From Actinomadura hibisca NBRC 15177 (lineage in GTDB: Bacteria > Actinomycetota > Actinomycetes > Streptosporangiales > Streptosporangiaceae): a stretch of DNA of 64,000 nt. The DNA lies in NCBI RefSeq assembly GCF_001552635.1, contig NZ_BCRO01000040.1:124001-188000 (forward strand), written 5' to 3'. The notes beneath the pieces were generated by a model. It was given only the letters and a program-made list of their open reading frames with translations, was not told where the DNA came from and ran no database searches. Shown here in pieces: positions 8,240 to 16,531 of the stretch (its first letter is position 1; each line of letters begins with the position of its first letter). Position numbers and translations under genes: made by a program.

Positions 8240-8247
8240 ATGTCACA
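8221..8247. promoter_or_regulatory. Inverted repeat over the TetR start, possible operator
   Basis: Arms TGTGAC and GTCACA separated by 15 bp. The repeat overlaps the TetR start codon and ends next to the TACACT promoter element. A role as the autoregulatory TetR site is inferred from position only. Confidence 0.4.
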
Positions 8248-8316
8248 GTGTAAGCCACAGCCCGCCGGGCGGGGTGCACAGGGACACGGTGCAAGGGACA
8301 GAGCGAGGGAGACGCG

Positions 8317-9930
8317 GTGGACACGCGCGACATGTTGTGGAGCGGCTGGGGCGACCCGGCCAAGGCCGCGCCGCTGCCGGACTCGGTGGCCGGGCTGCTG
8401 CGCGACCTGCTGGGGGTGCGCCCCGCGACGGCGGCCGCCGCCGGGATCGAGGACCTGACGGTCGCCGCCTCGCGCCTGTCGGAGGCCGACCTGACCGCGC
8501 TCGCGGGAGCCGTCGGCGGGGCTGCGCACGTGCGCACCGACGCCGAGGCCCGCATCCGGCACACGCGCGGCAAGTCCACCCCTGACCTGCTGCGCATCCG
8601 CGCGGGCGAGACCGCCGACGCGCCGGACGCGGTGCTGCTGCCCGGCTCGCACGAGCAGGTGCTCGCGGTGCTGGAGGCGTGCACCGAGCGGCGGATCGCG
8701 GTCGTGCCGTTCGGCGGCGGCACCTCCGTCGTCGGCGGCCTCGCGCCGGAGGGCGTGTCGTCGTTCGTCGCGCTGGACCTGCGCCGCCTGGACGCGCTGG
8801 TCTCCGTTGACGAGGTCTCGCGCACCGCCGTCCTCCAGCCGGGCCTGCGCGCCCCGCAGGCCGAGGCCCTGCTGCGCGAGCGCGGCTACACCCTCGGCCA
8901 CTTCCCGCAGTCGTTCGAGTGGGCCACCATCGGCGGGTTCGCCGCCGCGCGTTCCAGCGGCCAGGCGTCGGCCGGGTACGGGCGCTTCGACGACATGGTC
9001 GTCGGCCTCACCGTCGCCACCCCGCGCGGCACCCTGGACCTGGGCCGCGCGCCCAAGTCGGCCGCCGGGCCGGACCTGCGGCAGCTCGTGCTGGGCTCGG
9101 AGGGCGCGTTCGGCGTCATCACCGCCGTCACCGTGAAGATCCACCCGGTCCCGACCGAGGCCGCCTACGAGGGCTGGCGCTTCGCCTCCTTCGACCTGGG
9201 CGCGGCCGCGCTGCGCCGGATCGCGCAGGACGGCCCGCTGCCGGTGGTGCTGCGGCTGTCCGACGAGACCGAGACCATGATCGGCCTCGCCGACCCCACG
9301 GCCATCGGCGGCGGCCTGTCGGAGGCGGCGGGCTGCCTGGTCGTGCTGGGCTTCGAGGGCACCGCCGAGCAGATCGCCGAGCGCCGCGCCGTCGTGCGCG
9401 CCGTCCTGGAGCAGGCGGGCGGCGAGCGCCTGGGGGCCGGGCCCGGCGAGAAGTGGGTGCACGGCCGCTTCAACGCCCCCTACCTGCGCGACTCGCTGCT
9501 GGACGTCGGCGCGTTCGCCGAGACGCTGGAGACGGCGGCGTTCTGGTCGCAGATCCCGGCGCTGTACGCGGGCGTCAAGCAGGCCCTCACCGACACCCTC
9601 GCCGCGTCCGGCACGCCGCCGCTGGTGATGTGCCACATCTCCCACGTGTACGCCGCCGGCGCGTCCCTGTACTTCACCGTGGTGTCCGCGCAGGGCGAGG
9701 ACGCGGTCGCACATTGGGCCAAGGCCAAGCACGCCGCCAACGACGCGATCATCGCCGCGGGCGGCACCATCAGCCACCACCACGGCGTGGGCACCGACCA
9801 CCGCGACTGGTACGCCCGCGAGATCGGCCCCCTCGGCGTGGACGTGCTGCGCGCGGTCAAGGCGAGCCTGGACCCCGCCGGGATCCTCAACCCCGGGGTG
9901 CTGATCGCCCCCGCCGTCCCGCAGGAGTAG
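8317..9930 (+). CDS. FAD-linked oxidase, alkyldihydroxyacetonephosphate synthase-like
   Basis: 537 residues. VAO/PCMH flavoprotein: the FAD-binding segment VVPFGGGTSVVGGLAP is near residues 129-144, and the C-terminal FAD-oxidase domain ends with the histidine cluster ISHHHGVGTDHRDW typical of alkyl-DHAP synthase (AGPS), which exchanges the acyl chain of acyl-DHAP for a fatty alcohol in ether lipid synthesis. GTG at 8317 follows GGGAG. GlpD next door yields the DHAP backbone, and the kinase four bases downstream phosphorylates a glycerol lipid, which makes lipid biosynthesis plausible. Positional homologue of Rv2251. A D-lactate or glycolate-type oxidase activity is the alternative. Confidence 0.82.
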   Translation: MDTRDMLWSGWGDPAKAAPLPDSVAGLLRDLLGVRPATAAAAGIEDLTVAASRLSEADLTALAGAVGGAAHVRTDAEARIRHTRGKSTPDLLRIRAGETADAPDAVLLPGSHEQVLAVLEACTERRIAVVPFGGGTSVVGGLAPEGVSSFVALDLRRLDALVSVDEVSRTAVLQPGLRAPQAEALLRERGYTLGHFPQSFEWATIGGFAAARSSGQASAGYGRFDDMVVGLTVATPRGTLDLGRAPKSAAGPDLRQLVLGSEGAFGVITAVTVKIHPVPTEAAYEGWRFASFDLGAAALRRIAQDGPLPVVLRLSDETETMIGLADPTAIGGGLSEAAGCLVVLGFEGTAEQIAERRAVVRAVLEQAGGERLGAGPGEKWVHGRFNAPYLRDSLLDVGAFAETLETAAFWSQIPALYAGVKQALTDTLAASGTPPLVMCHISHVYAAGASLYFTVVSAQGEDAVAHWAKAKHAANDAIIAAGGTISHHHGVGTDHRDWYAREIGPLGVDVLRAVKASLDPAGILNPGVLIAPAVPQE

Positions 9931-9933
9931 CCC

Positions 9934-10833
9934 GTGCCCTCCCCCCGTACCTTCACCGCGGTCGTCAACCCCACCTCCGGCGGCTCCACCTCGGCGGCCA
10001 CGCTGATCCCGCTGGCCCGGCTGCTGCGCGAGGCCGGAGCCGAGGTCGCCGTGGAGTACAGCCGCGGCCTGGAGCACGCCGTCGCGCTGGCGCGCGGGGC
10101 CGCGGCCGCCGGGCACGTGGTGCTCGGCGTGGGCGGCGACGGCATGGTCGGCTGCGTCGGCGGCGCGCTGGCCGGGAGCGACGCGGTGCTCGGCATCGTC
10201 CCGGCCGGGCGCGGCAACGACTTCGCCCGCCAGCTCGCCATCCCCGCCGACCCGGGGGAGCTGGCGGCGCTGCTGCTGGAGGGCGAGCCGCGCCCGGTGG
10301 ACGCCATCGACGCCAACGGCACCGCCGTGCTCGGCAGCGTCTACGCGGGCGTGGACGCGGTCGCCAACGACAACGCCAACAAGACGCGCCTGCTGCGCGG
10401 CTCGATGTCCTACACCGTGGGCGCGCTGCGCGCGGTGCTGGCGTGGAAGCCCGCCGAGTACCGGATCACGCTGGAGGGGACCGAGCACCTGCGGCGGGGG
10501 TACTCGGTGGTGGCCGCCAACTCCGGCTACTACGGGTTCGGGCGGCACATCGCGCCCGACGCGCGGGTGGACGACGGGCTGCTGGACGTCGTCATCCTCA
10601 AGCACGCCTCCAAGGCGCTGTTCTTCACGGTGCTGAACGAGCTGGCGGCGGGCACGCACGTGCGACGGCCGCAGGTGGAGGTGCTGCGCGGCCGCGAGGT
10701 GCGGATCGAGCTGGCCGGCACCGCCGCGATGGCGGGGCGCGTGCTGCCCTACGGGGCCGACGGCGAGCTGCCGGGGGTGCTGCCGGTGACCGCGCGGGTG
10801 ATGCCGGGGGCGCTGCGCGTGCTGGCCCCGTGA
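9934..10833 (+). CDS. Diacylglycerol kinase family lipid kinase
   Basis: 299 residues. The ATP-binding glycine-rich motif reads GVGGDGMVGCVGG (family GGDGT) near residues 68-80, followed by GIVPAGRGNDFARQL. The C-terminal half has the beta-rich lipid kinase domain (FGRHIAPDARVDDGLLDVVIL). It would phosphorylate diacylglycerol or a related alcohol lipid to phosphatidic acid at the membrane. GTG at 9934 has AGGAG in the end of the preceding gene, four bases away, so the two are co-transcribed. Its counterpart Rv2252 is reported to act on diacylglycerol in phosphatidylinositol mannoside supply. Confidence 0.88.
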   Translation: MPSPRTFTAVVNPTSGGSTSAATLIPLARLLREAGAEVAVEYSRGLEHAVALARGAAAAGHVVLGVGGDGMVGCVGGALAGSDAVLGIVPAGRGNDFARQLAIPADPGELAALLLEGEPRPVDAIDANGTAVLGSVYAGVDAVANDNANKTRLLRGSMSYTVGALRAVLAWKPAEYRITLEGTEHLRRGYSVVAANSGYYGFGRHIAPDARVDDGLLDVVILKHASKALFFTVLNELAAGTHVRRPQVEVLRGREVRIELAGTAAMAGRVLPYGADGELPGVLPVTARVMPGALRVLAP

Positions 10834-10989
10834 CGGGACGGCGGCGAGGGCGCGGCGGAGGCGCGGCCGGGGCGGGCTCCGCAGTTTTGGCCTCGCCGTT
10901 TGGGTCGGTTTACGGGGTCATTACAGGCCACCCGTTAGTGTCATTATTAGTCCCGATTGAGGGACATTCGGGTCGTCTGTGGAGGCATC

Positions 10990-11256
10990 ATGGGAAGGCG
11001 ACAGCTCGCCGTTCTGGGGGGACTCATGATGACCGCAGGCGCCCTCGCCGTGGTGGCGCCGGTGTCTACGGGGGTGGCGCCGGCGACCACCACGTTCAGC
11101 CCTGCCGAACGAGCGACCCGGGCCGTGGGGGCCGGGGTCCTGGAGACCAGCCGAGCCTTGGTGGGGCAGGCCCGGCCGTACCCGGTCCGCAGCGTGACCA
11201 TGCCCGCGGTGGGCGCGGTCCCGGAGCGCCCTTACCCGGTCCGCAGCGTCACCTGA
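10990..11256 (+). CDS. Small secreted protein with duplicated C-terminal nonapeptide
   Basis: 88 residues; not a family I recognise. GRRQLAVLGGLMMTAGALAVVAP looks like a signal peptide (basic start, hydrophobic core about residues 6-22, Ala-rich cleavage area near 24-30). The mature part holds a short helix-prone stretch (FSPAERATRAVGAGVLETSRALVG, 36-59), then RPYPVRSVT at 62-70 and again at 80-88, the last being the exact C-terminus. The ATG at 10990 follows GGAGG with four-base spacing; an upstream in-frame start at 10957 would bury the signal peptide. A terminator follows at once, so it is monocistronic. Confidence 0.65.
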   Translation: MGRRQLAVLGGLMMTAGALAVVAPVSTGVAPATTTFSPAERATRAVGAGVLETSRALVGQARPYPVRSVTMPAVGAVPERPYPVRSVT

Positions 11257-11275
11257 CCGTACGTCGGCCGGACCC

Positions 11276-11311
11276 GGCCGCCGCGTGAAGAGCGCAAGCT
11301 CCGCGGCGGCC
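11276..11311 (+). terminator. Intrinsic terminator after the secreted peptide gene
   Basis: 10-bp stem GGCCGCCGCG / CGCGGCGGCC around a 16-base loop that can pair further (GAGC/GCTC), followed by TTGTC. It starts 20 bp after the stop codon. Confidence 0.65.
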
Positions 11312-11446
11312 TTGTCATGTTCGGGGACATGTCCGACGGCATGTCCGGCGTGGTGGTGCGCCGATACCGTCCGGCATCCCACGATATGAAAAAACGGTGA
11401 CCCGCGCTTTCGGAGACGTGTGCGGGCGAACCCCTAGGGTGTCTGC

Positions 11447-11845
11447 GTGCGCACCCTCCTCAACGTCATCTGGTTGGTTCTGTCCGGTTTCTGGCTCGCC
11501 ATCGGTTACGCCGTCGCCGGGATCATCTGCTTCATCCTGATCATCACCATCCCGTTCGGCGTCGCGGCGTTCCGGATCGCGCTGTTCGCGCTCTGGCCGT
11601 TCGGCAACACGGTGGTGCGCCGCCGGGACGCCGGGGCGGGCTCGGCGCTCGGCAACGTCGTCTGGCTGATCGTGGCCGGATGGTGGCTGGCGTTGGGGCA
11701 CCTGTTCTCCGGCATCGCGCTCTGCATCACGATCATCGGCATCCCGTTCGGCATCGCCAACTTCAAGCTGATCCCGGTGTCGCTGCTGCCGCTGGGCCGC
11801 GAGATCGTGCCCACCGGCGACCCGCGCTCGTTCGCCGTGGAGTGA
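11447..11845 (+). CDS. YccF-domain inner membrane protein
   Basis: 132 residues with two similar halves. Each has a membrane segment followed by the YccF signature (ITIPFGVAAFRIA in the first, IIGIPFGIANFKL in the second). About four hydrophobic segments; hydrophilic C-terminus. The molecular role of the family is unknown. The GTG at 11447 has no ribosome site, but CCTAGGGT lies about six bases upstream, which fits a leaderless transcript. No operon partner is apparent. Confidence 0.85.
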   Translation: MRTLLNVIWLVLSGFWLAIGYAVAGIICFILIITIPFGVAAFRIALFALWPFGNTVVRRRDAGAGSALGNVVWLIVAGWWLALGHLFSGIALCITIIGIPFGIANFKLIPVSLLPLGREIVPTGDPRSFAVE

Positions 11846-12029
11846 TCGTCCGGATGCCCCGAATGTGATCCAGATCTCATTCCGGCATCGGCCCCGCATC
11901 GGCTCCGTCTCTCTCCGGACGCACCAACCAAGCTTTTGGTCAAATGGCCTGCACCGGCCACTTCCCCCGGGAATCCTGGCCGCCGATACCGGAGAGAGTG
12001 TGTGGGGTGATCATTTGCCGGAGGTGCAT

Positions 12030-12479
12030 GTGACTACGGAGTCATCAGGGCCCGCAGGCGGCGGCGGGGCCGCCACCGGGGCCGACAACTACGTCCTGAT
12101 CGACCAGAGCCCGGAGTTCCAGCGGCTCCGGTCCTCCTTCCGCCGCTTCGTCTTCCCCATGACGGCGGCCTTCCTGGTCTGGTACCTGCTCTACGTCGTG
12201 CTGTCGGCCTACGCGCGCGACTTCATGGGCGCCAAGGTCGTCGGCGAGATCAACGTCGCGCTGGTGTTCGGGCTGCTGCAGTTCGCCTCGACCTTCCTCA
12301 TCGCGGTCCTGTACGAGCGGTACGCGCGCCGCCGCCTGGAGCCGCTCGCCGCGGCCGTCGACACCTCGTCGGTGGCCCTGACCAAGGACGCCCACGCGGG
12401 CGCCGGCGCCGTCTCCCCGGTCGACGGCGACGCCCCCGGGGCCCCCGACACCGACGGAACCCAGGAGGGGCGCCGATGA
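12030..12479 (+). CDS. DUF485 membrane protein, partner of ActP
   Basis: 149 residues. Two transmembrane helices (FPMTAAFLVWYLLYVVLSAYA and VALVFGLLQFASTFLIAVLY) joined by ARDFMGAKVVGEIN, the DUF485 pattern, then a polar tail. DUF485 proteins (YjcH-like) are encoded directly before acetate symporters and are thought to assist them. GTG at 12030 has GGAGGT with four-base spacing; an upstream in-frame opening from 11865 lacks a ribosome site. Its stop overlaps the actP start (ATGA), so translation is coupled. Confidence 0.9.
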   Translation: MTTESSGPAGGGGAATGADNYVLIDQSPEFQRLRSSFRRFVFPMTAAFLVWYLLYVVLSAYARDFMGAKVVGEINVALVFGLLQFASTFLIAVLYERYARRRLEPLAAAVDTSSVALTKDAHAGAGAVSPVDGDAPGAPDTDGTQEGRR

Positions 12480-14146
12480 CCCACGCGCTCACCGTCGCCG
12501 GCCCGGCGGCCCCCGTGCTGGCGGCGACCGAGAACGAGCACCGCACGTTCTCGCTGGTGCTGTTCGCCCTGTTCGTGGCGGTCACGCTCTACATCACGAT
12601 CCGGGCCAGCCGCCAGAACCGCACCGCCGCCGACTACTACGCGGGCGGCCGCTCGTTCTCCCCGCTCCAGAACGGCCTGGCGATCGGCGGTGACTACATG
12701 TCGGCCGCCTCGTTCCTCGGCATCGCGGGCATGTTCGCGCTGTCGGGCTACGACGGGTTCCTCTACTCGATCGGGTTCCTGGTCGCGTGGCTGGTCGCGC
12801 TGCTGCTGGTGGCCGAGCTGCTGCGCAACTCGGGCCGCTTCACCATGGCCGACGTCCTCGCCTTCCGGATGCGGCAGCGCCCGGTGCGCGCGGCGGCGGG
12901 CATCTCCACGATCGTGGTGTCGATCTTCTACCTGCTGGCCCAGATGGTCGGCGCCGGCGCGCTGGTGTCGCTGCTGCTGGGCTCGCAGAGCGAGTCCACC
13001 AAGATCTGGACCATCGTGATCGTCGGCGCGCTGATGATCTTCTATGTCACCGTCGGCGGCATGAAGGGCACCACCTGGGTGCAGATCGTCAAGGCCGTGC
13101 TGCTGATGACCGGCGCGCTGGTCATGACGGTGTGGGTGCTGGCCAAGTACGACTTCAACATCTCCACCCTGCTCGGCGCGGCCGCCGACGCCAGCGGCAA
13201 GGGCCAGGCGTTCCTGGAGCCGGGCCTGAAGTACGGCGCGACCGACGTGTGGTCCAAGCTGGACCTGCTGTCGCTCGGCCTCGCGCTGGTGCTGGGCACC
13301 GCGGGCCTGCCGCACATCCTGATCCGCTTCTACACCGTGCCCAACTCCCGGGCCGCGCGGACCTCGGTGAACTGGGCGATCGGCATCATCGGCGCGTTCT
13401 ACCTGATGACCCTGGTCATCGGGTTCGGCGCCGCCGCGCTGGTCGGCAGCAAGGCGATCGCCGCGCAGGACAAGGGCGGCAACACCGCCGCGCCGCAGCT
13501 CGCCGAGGCGCTGGGCGGCGGGGCCGGGTCCACCGGCGGCGCGATCTTCCTGGCGGTGATCGCGGCGGTCGCGTTCGCCACGATCCTGGCGGTGGTCGCC
13601 GGGCTCACGCTGGCGTCGTCCTCGTCGTTCTCGCACGACATCTTCGCCAGCGTGCTGCGCCGCGGGAAGGCCACCGAGCAGGACGAGGTGAAGGTCGCCC
13701 GGATCGCCGCGCTGGCGATCGGCGCGATCGCGATCGTGCTGTCGATCTTCGCGCGCGGGATGAACGTGGCGTTCCTGGTGGCGCTGGCGTTCGCGGTGGC
13801 GGCCTCGGCGAACCTGCCGACGCTGCTGTTCTCGCTGTTCTGGAAGAAGTTCAACACCAGCGGCGCGGTCGCGGGCATCTACGGCGGCCTGGTCTCGGCC
13901 GTCGGCGTGGTGCTGCTCAGCCCGATCTGCTGGGGCGGCAAGTCCGACACGATCCCCAAGGGGAACGTGGACGCGCTGTTCAGCGAGACGGTCGTCGCGC
14001 CCATCCCGTTGCAGAACCCCGGCCTGATCTCCATCCCGGTCGGGTTCCTGTGCGCCTACCTCGGCACCGTGTTGTCCAAGGAGCGCACCGACGCCAAGTA
14101 CGCCGAGCTGGAGGTGCGGTCGCTGACCGGCACCGGGGCGCACTAG
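12476..14146 (+). CDS. actP: Cation/acetate symporter, sodium:solute symporter family
   Basis: 556 residues with about 13 membrane segments, normal for ActP. Family features are GGRSFSPLQNGLAIGGDYMSAASFLGIAGM near residues 59-88, the segment AGLPHILIRFYTVPNSRAARTSVNW, and SSSSFSHDIFASVLRRG in the loop before the last helices. Imports acetate or related short monocarboxylates with sodium. Coupled to the DUF485 gene. Substrate is assigned by family and partner only; pyruvate or propionate are alternatives. Confidence 0.9.
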   Translation: MTHALTVAGPAAPVLAATENEHRTFSLVLFALFVAVTLYITIRASRQNRTAADYYAGGRSFSPLQNGLAIGGDYMSAASFLGIAGMFALSGYDGFLYSIGFLVAWLVALLLVAELLRNSGRFTMADVLAFRMRQRPVRAAAGISTIVVSIFYLLAQMVGAGALVSLLLGSQSESTKIWTIVIVGALMIFYVTVGGMKGTTWVQIVKAVLLMTGALVMTVWVLAKYDFNISTLLGAAADASGKGQAFLEPGLKYGATDVWSKLDLLSLGLALVLGTAGLPHILIRFYTVPNSRAARTSVNWAIGIIGAFYLMTLVIGFGAAALVGSKAIAAQDKGGNTAAPQLAEALGGGAGSTGGAIFLAVIAAVAFATILAVVAGLTLASSSSFSHDIFASVLRRGKATEQDEVKVARIAALAIGAIAIVLSIFARGMNVAFLVALAFAVAASANLPTLLFSLFWKKFNTSGAVAGIYGGLVSAVGVVLLSPICWGGKSDTIPKGNVDALFSETVVAPIPLQNPGLISIPVGFLCAYLGTVLSKERTDAKYAELEVRSLTGTGAH

Positions 14147-14250
14147 GGCGACACCGGCGGGTCGTTTCGTACGGGGGCGTACCGAACGGCTTGACGCGCG
14201 GATCACCTCCGGGGAAGGGTTGCAGAACCCCCACCCCCCGGAGGTTTTCT

Positions 14251-15774
14251 GTGTCCGGCACCCAGCCGCCGCCCGCCAGCTCACGGACGTCGGAGGAGGG
14301 CGCGGGCTGGACCCGGGGCACGCCCGGCAGCTTCGAGGAGTTGCTGCCCGCCAAGGTGCCGGCCTTCTCCTGGCGGCGGCCCGGGGTGTTGTGGCGCTCG
14401 CGCAACGACGTGCTGGCCCGCCTGTTCGGCGACCCCTCCGACGCCATCCGCCGCCGCTGCGTGGAGGCGCTGGCCGAGCGCGGCGCGCCCGCCGCGTTCA
14501 CCGTGCACCGGCCCGCGACCGAGTTCTCGTTCCTGCTGATGGGCGACACCGGCGAGGGCGACCGCTCGCAGTACGCGGTGGTGCCGCCGCTGCTGAAGGC
14601 GGGCGCGGGCACCGACTTCCTCGTCATCGCCAGCGACGTCATCTACCCCACCGGCGACGCGGGCGACTACCCCGCCAAGTTCTTCCGCCCCTACCGCGAC
14701 TACCCCGGCCCGATCTTCGCCGTGCCCGGCAACCACGACTGGTACGACGGGCTGCGCGGCTTCCTGCGGGTGTTCTGCGACCTGGCCGCCGACTGCGCGC
14801 CGCCGCCCTGGCGTGGCCCGCTCGGCCTGGTGCCCCGGTTGCTGTGGCGGCGGCCCGGCGAGGTGGACGAAGGCGCGCTGGCCGCCGCCCGCGCCGAGCA
14901 CCGGGGCGCGCCCGGCCAGCAGGCGTCGCTGCCCGGCCCCTACTGGGCGATCGACACCCCGGCGCTGCGGATCATCGGCATCGACACCGGCATCACCGGC
15001 GGCATCGACCGCGACCAGGGCCGGTGGTTGCGCGAGGTGTCGGCCGGGCCCAAGGCCAAGCTGCTGGTCACCGGCAAGCCGCTGCGGGTGGACGACGAGG
15101 TGCGGCCCGGCCCGATCGAGGGCGGCGGCACCGTGGACGAGATCGTCCGCGACCCCGCGCACCACTACGTCGCGGCGATCGGCGGCGACATCCACAACTA
15201 CCAGCGCTACCCGGTGCCGGTCGGCGAGGGGCCCGGCGCGCGCGTCGTGCACTACGTGGTGGCCGGGGGAGGCGGCGCGTTCATGCACGCCACCCACACC
15301 ATCCCGCGCACGGGCGTGGTGCCCGAGGACCGGTTCCGCTGCTACCCGCTGCGCGGCGACTCGTTGTCGCGCTACAGCAAGCTGTACGGGCGGGTGACGC
15401 GGCTGCCGAAGGTGTTCGAGCTGACGCCGGAGGAGGCCACCGTCGCCGTCCGGCACCGGCTCGGCATCGAGCCCGCGCGCGGCTACGACGAGCGGATCGC
15501 GCCGTCGCGGCGCGCGCTGTTCGTGGCGGCGGTGCTGGGGGTGCCGCGCGGCGACCGCAAGCGTCCCCGGCTGCTGCGGCTGCCGGTGCGCCGCATGCCG
15601 CAGCGGTTCCGCTCGGAGCTGGCCGACTGGGACCGGCCGCCGTTCTTCAAGAACTTCCTGCGGCTGGACGTCACCGAGCGCGAGCTGCGCATCCGCTGCC
15701 TCGGCGTCACCGGATGGGCCGAGCACGAGGCCGACCCGCCCTGCGAGGACGACGTGACGATTCCGCTGCGGTGA
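14251..15774 (+). CDS. Calcineurin-like metallophosphoesterase
   Basis: 507 residues. The metal-binding blocks of the calcineurin-like fold are in order: LLMGDTGEGDRSQ, VIASDVIYPTGDAGDY, FAVPGNHDWYDG, KLLVTGKPLRV (in place of the usual SHxP) and AAIGGDIHNYQRYPV (GxxHxY). The C-terminal third has no motif I know. Large family members of this kind are common in actinobacteria and their substrates are unknown. GTG at 14251 has GGAGG 6 bases upstream; the frame stays open far upstream but without coding character. Confidence 0.82.
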   Translation: MSGTQPPPASSRTSEEGAGWTRGTPGSFEELLPAKVPAFSWRRPGVLWRSRNDVLARLFGDPSDAIRRRCVEALAERGAPAAFTVHRPATEFSFLLMGDTGEGDRSQYAVVPPLLKAGAGTDFLVIASDVIYPTGDAGDYPAKFFRPYRDYPGPIFAVPGNHDWYDGLRGFLRVFCDLAADCAPPPWRGPLGLVPRLLWRRPGEVDEGALAAARAEHRGAPGQQASLPGPYWAIDTPALRIIGIDTGITGGIDRDQGRWLREVSAGPKAKLLVTGKPLRVDDEVRPGPIEGGGTVDEIVRDPAHHYVAAIGGDIHNYQRYPVPVGEGPGARVVHYVVAGGGGAFMHATHTIPRTGVVPEDRFRCYPLRGDSLSRYSKLYGRVTRLPKVFELTPEEATVAVRHRLGIEPARGYDERIAPSRRALFVAAVLGVPRGDRKRPRLLRLPVRRMPQRFRSELADWDRPPFFKNFLRLDVTERELRIRCLGVTGWAEHEADPPCEDDVTIPLR

Positions 15775-15849
15775 ACTGGCCGGAAAAAGCCAGACGAGCA
15801 CGTTTATTCGGCTTTATGTCTAATGATCACTCCCGTACAGTCTTCCCCC

Positions 15850-16371
15850 ATGAGCTACCCCCAGCCGGGACAGGCGCAGCCCCACCAGCCGCAACACGCG
15901 CCGCACCACCAGTACCAGGGCGGGCACGCGCCCGTTCCCGCCCAGCAGCACGCCCCCCAGCACGCCGCCGGCGCGGGCCACAACATGAAGCGCCGCAACC
16001 CGCTGGCCGCCTGGCTCGGCCTGCCGATGATCACTTTGGGGATCTACGGCCTGGTCTGGTTCTACAAGACCCACGCCGAGCTGTACGCCTACGACCGCCG
16101 CACCGGCGACGCGGCCACCAACGCGCTGCTGTCGATGATCTTCGGCTTCGTCACCCTCGGCATCTGGCCGCTGGTGATGTGGGTGAAGATGGCCGGGCGC
16201 ATCGCCCAGGCGCAGCGCGCGGCGGGCCTCCAGGGCACCTGCAGCGGCGGGCTGGGCTTCCTGCTGGGCATCTTCGGCTTCGGCGTCCTGTACTACCAGC
16301 TCGAACTGAACAAGGTCGTGGACCGGTACGGCTCGGCCCCGGCCGGCCAGCAGGTCCCGCTGGCGGCGTGA
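15850..16371 (+). CDS. DUF4234 membrane protein
   Basis: 173 residues. Residues 1-48 are a Pro/Gln/His-rich hydrophilic tail with repeated QHAPQH-type motifs. The DUF4234 module follows: NPLAAWLGLPMITLGIYGLVWFYKTHAEL, then a second hairpin helix (SMIFGFVTLGIWPLVMWVKMAGRI) and a third (GLGFLLGIFGFGVLYYQLEL). Function unknown. The ATG at 15850 lacks a ribosome site; TACAGT lies eight bases before it, suggesting a leaderless message. A strong terminator follows. Confidence 0.8.
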   Translation: MSYPQPGQAQPHQPQHAPHHQYQGGHAPVPAQQHAPQHAAGAGHNMKRRNPLAAWLGLPMITLGIYGLVWFYKTHAELYAYDRRTGDAATNALLSMIFGFVTLGIWPLVMWVKMAGRIAQAQRAAGLQGTCSGGLGFLLGIFGFGVLYYQLELNKVVDRYGSAPAGQQVPLAA

Positions 16372-16441
16372 CCCGCCGGGGCGCGGCCTCCCTGCACCGC
16401 GCCCCCTGCCGCCCTGATCGTTGATCGTCCAAGCCGCGCCG

Positions 16442-16479
16442 GCCCCTCCCGCGCCCCCCTCTCGGGGCGCGGGAGGGGC
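16442..16479 (+). terminator. Intrinsic terminator after the DUF4234 gene
   Basis: Perfect 16-bp stem (GCCCCTCCCGCGCCCC / GGGGCGCGGGAGGGGC) with a six-base loop CCTCTC, 70 bp after the stop; weak T run (TGTCGTGCTT). Confidence 0.75.
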
Positions 16480-16531
16480 TGTCGTGCTTCCGGCGTGCTG
16501 TTCTGTCAGTGCCGGGCGCGACAATGCGTAG

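Noticed and set aside
12787-14250. Long in-frame opening before the metallophosphoesterase
   Set aside because: It lies over actP in another frame; the GTG at 14251 has a GGAGG and starts the family-like sequence.
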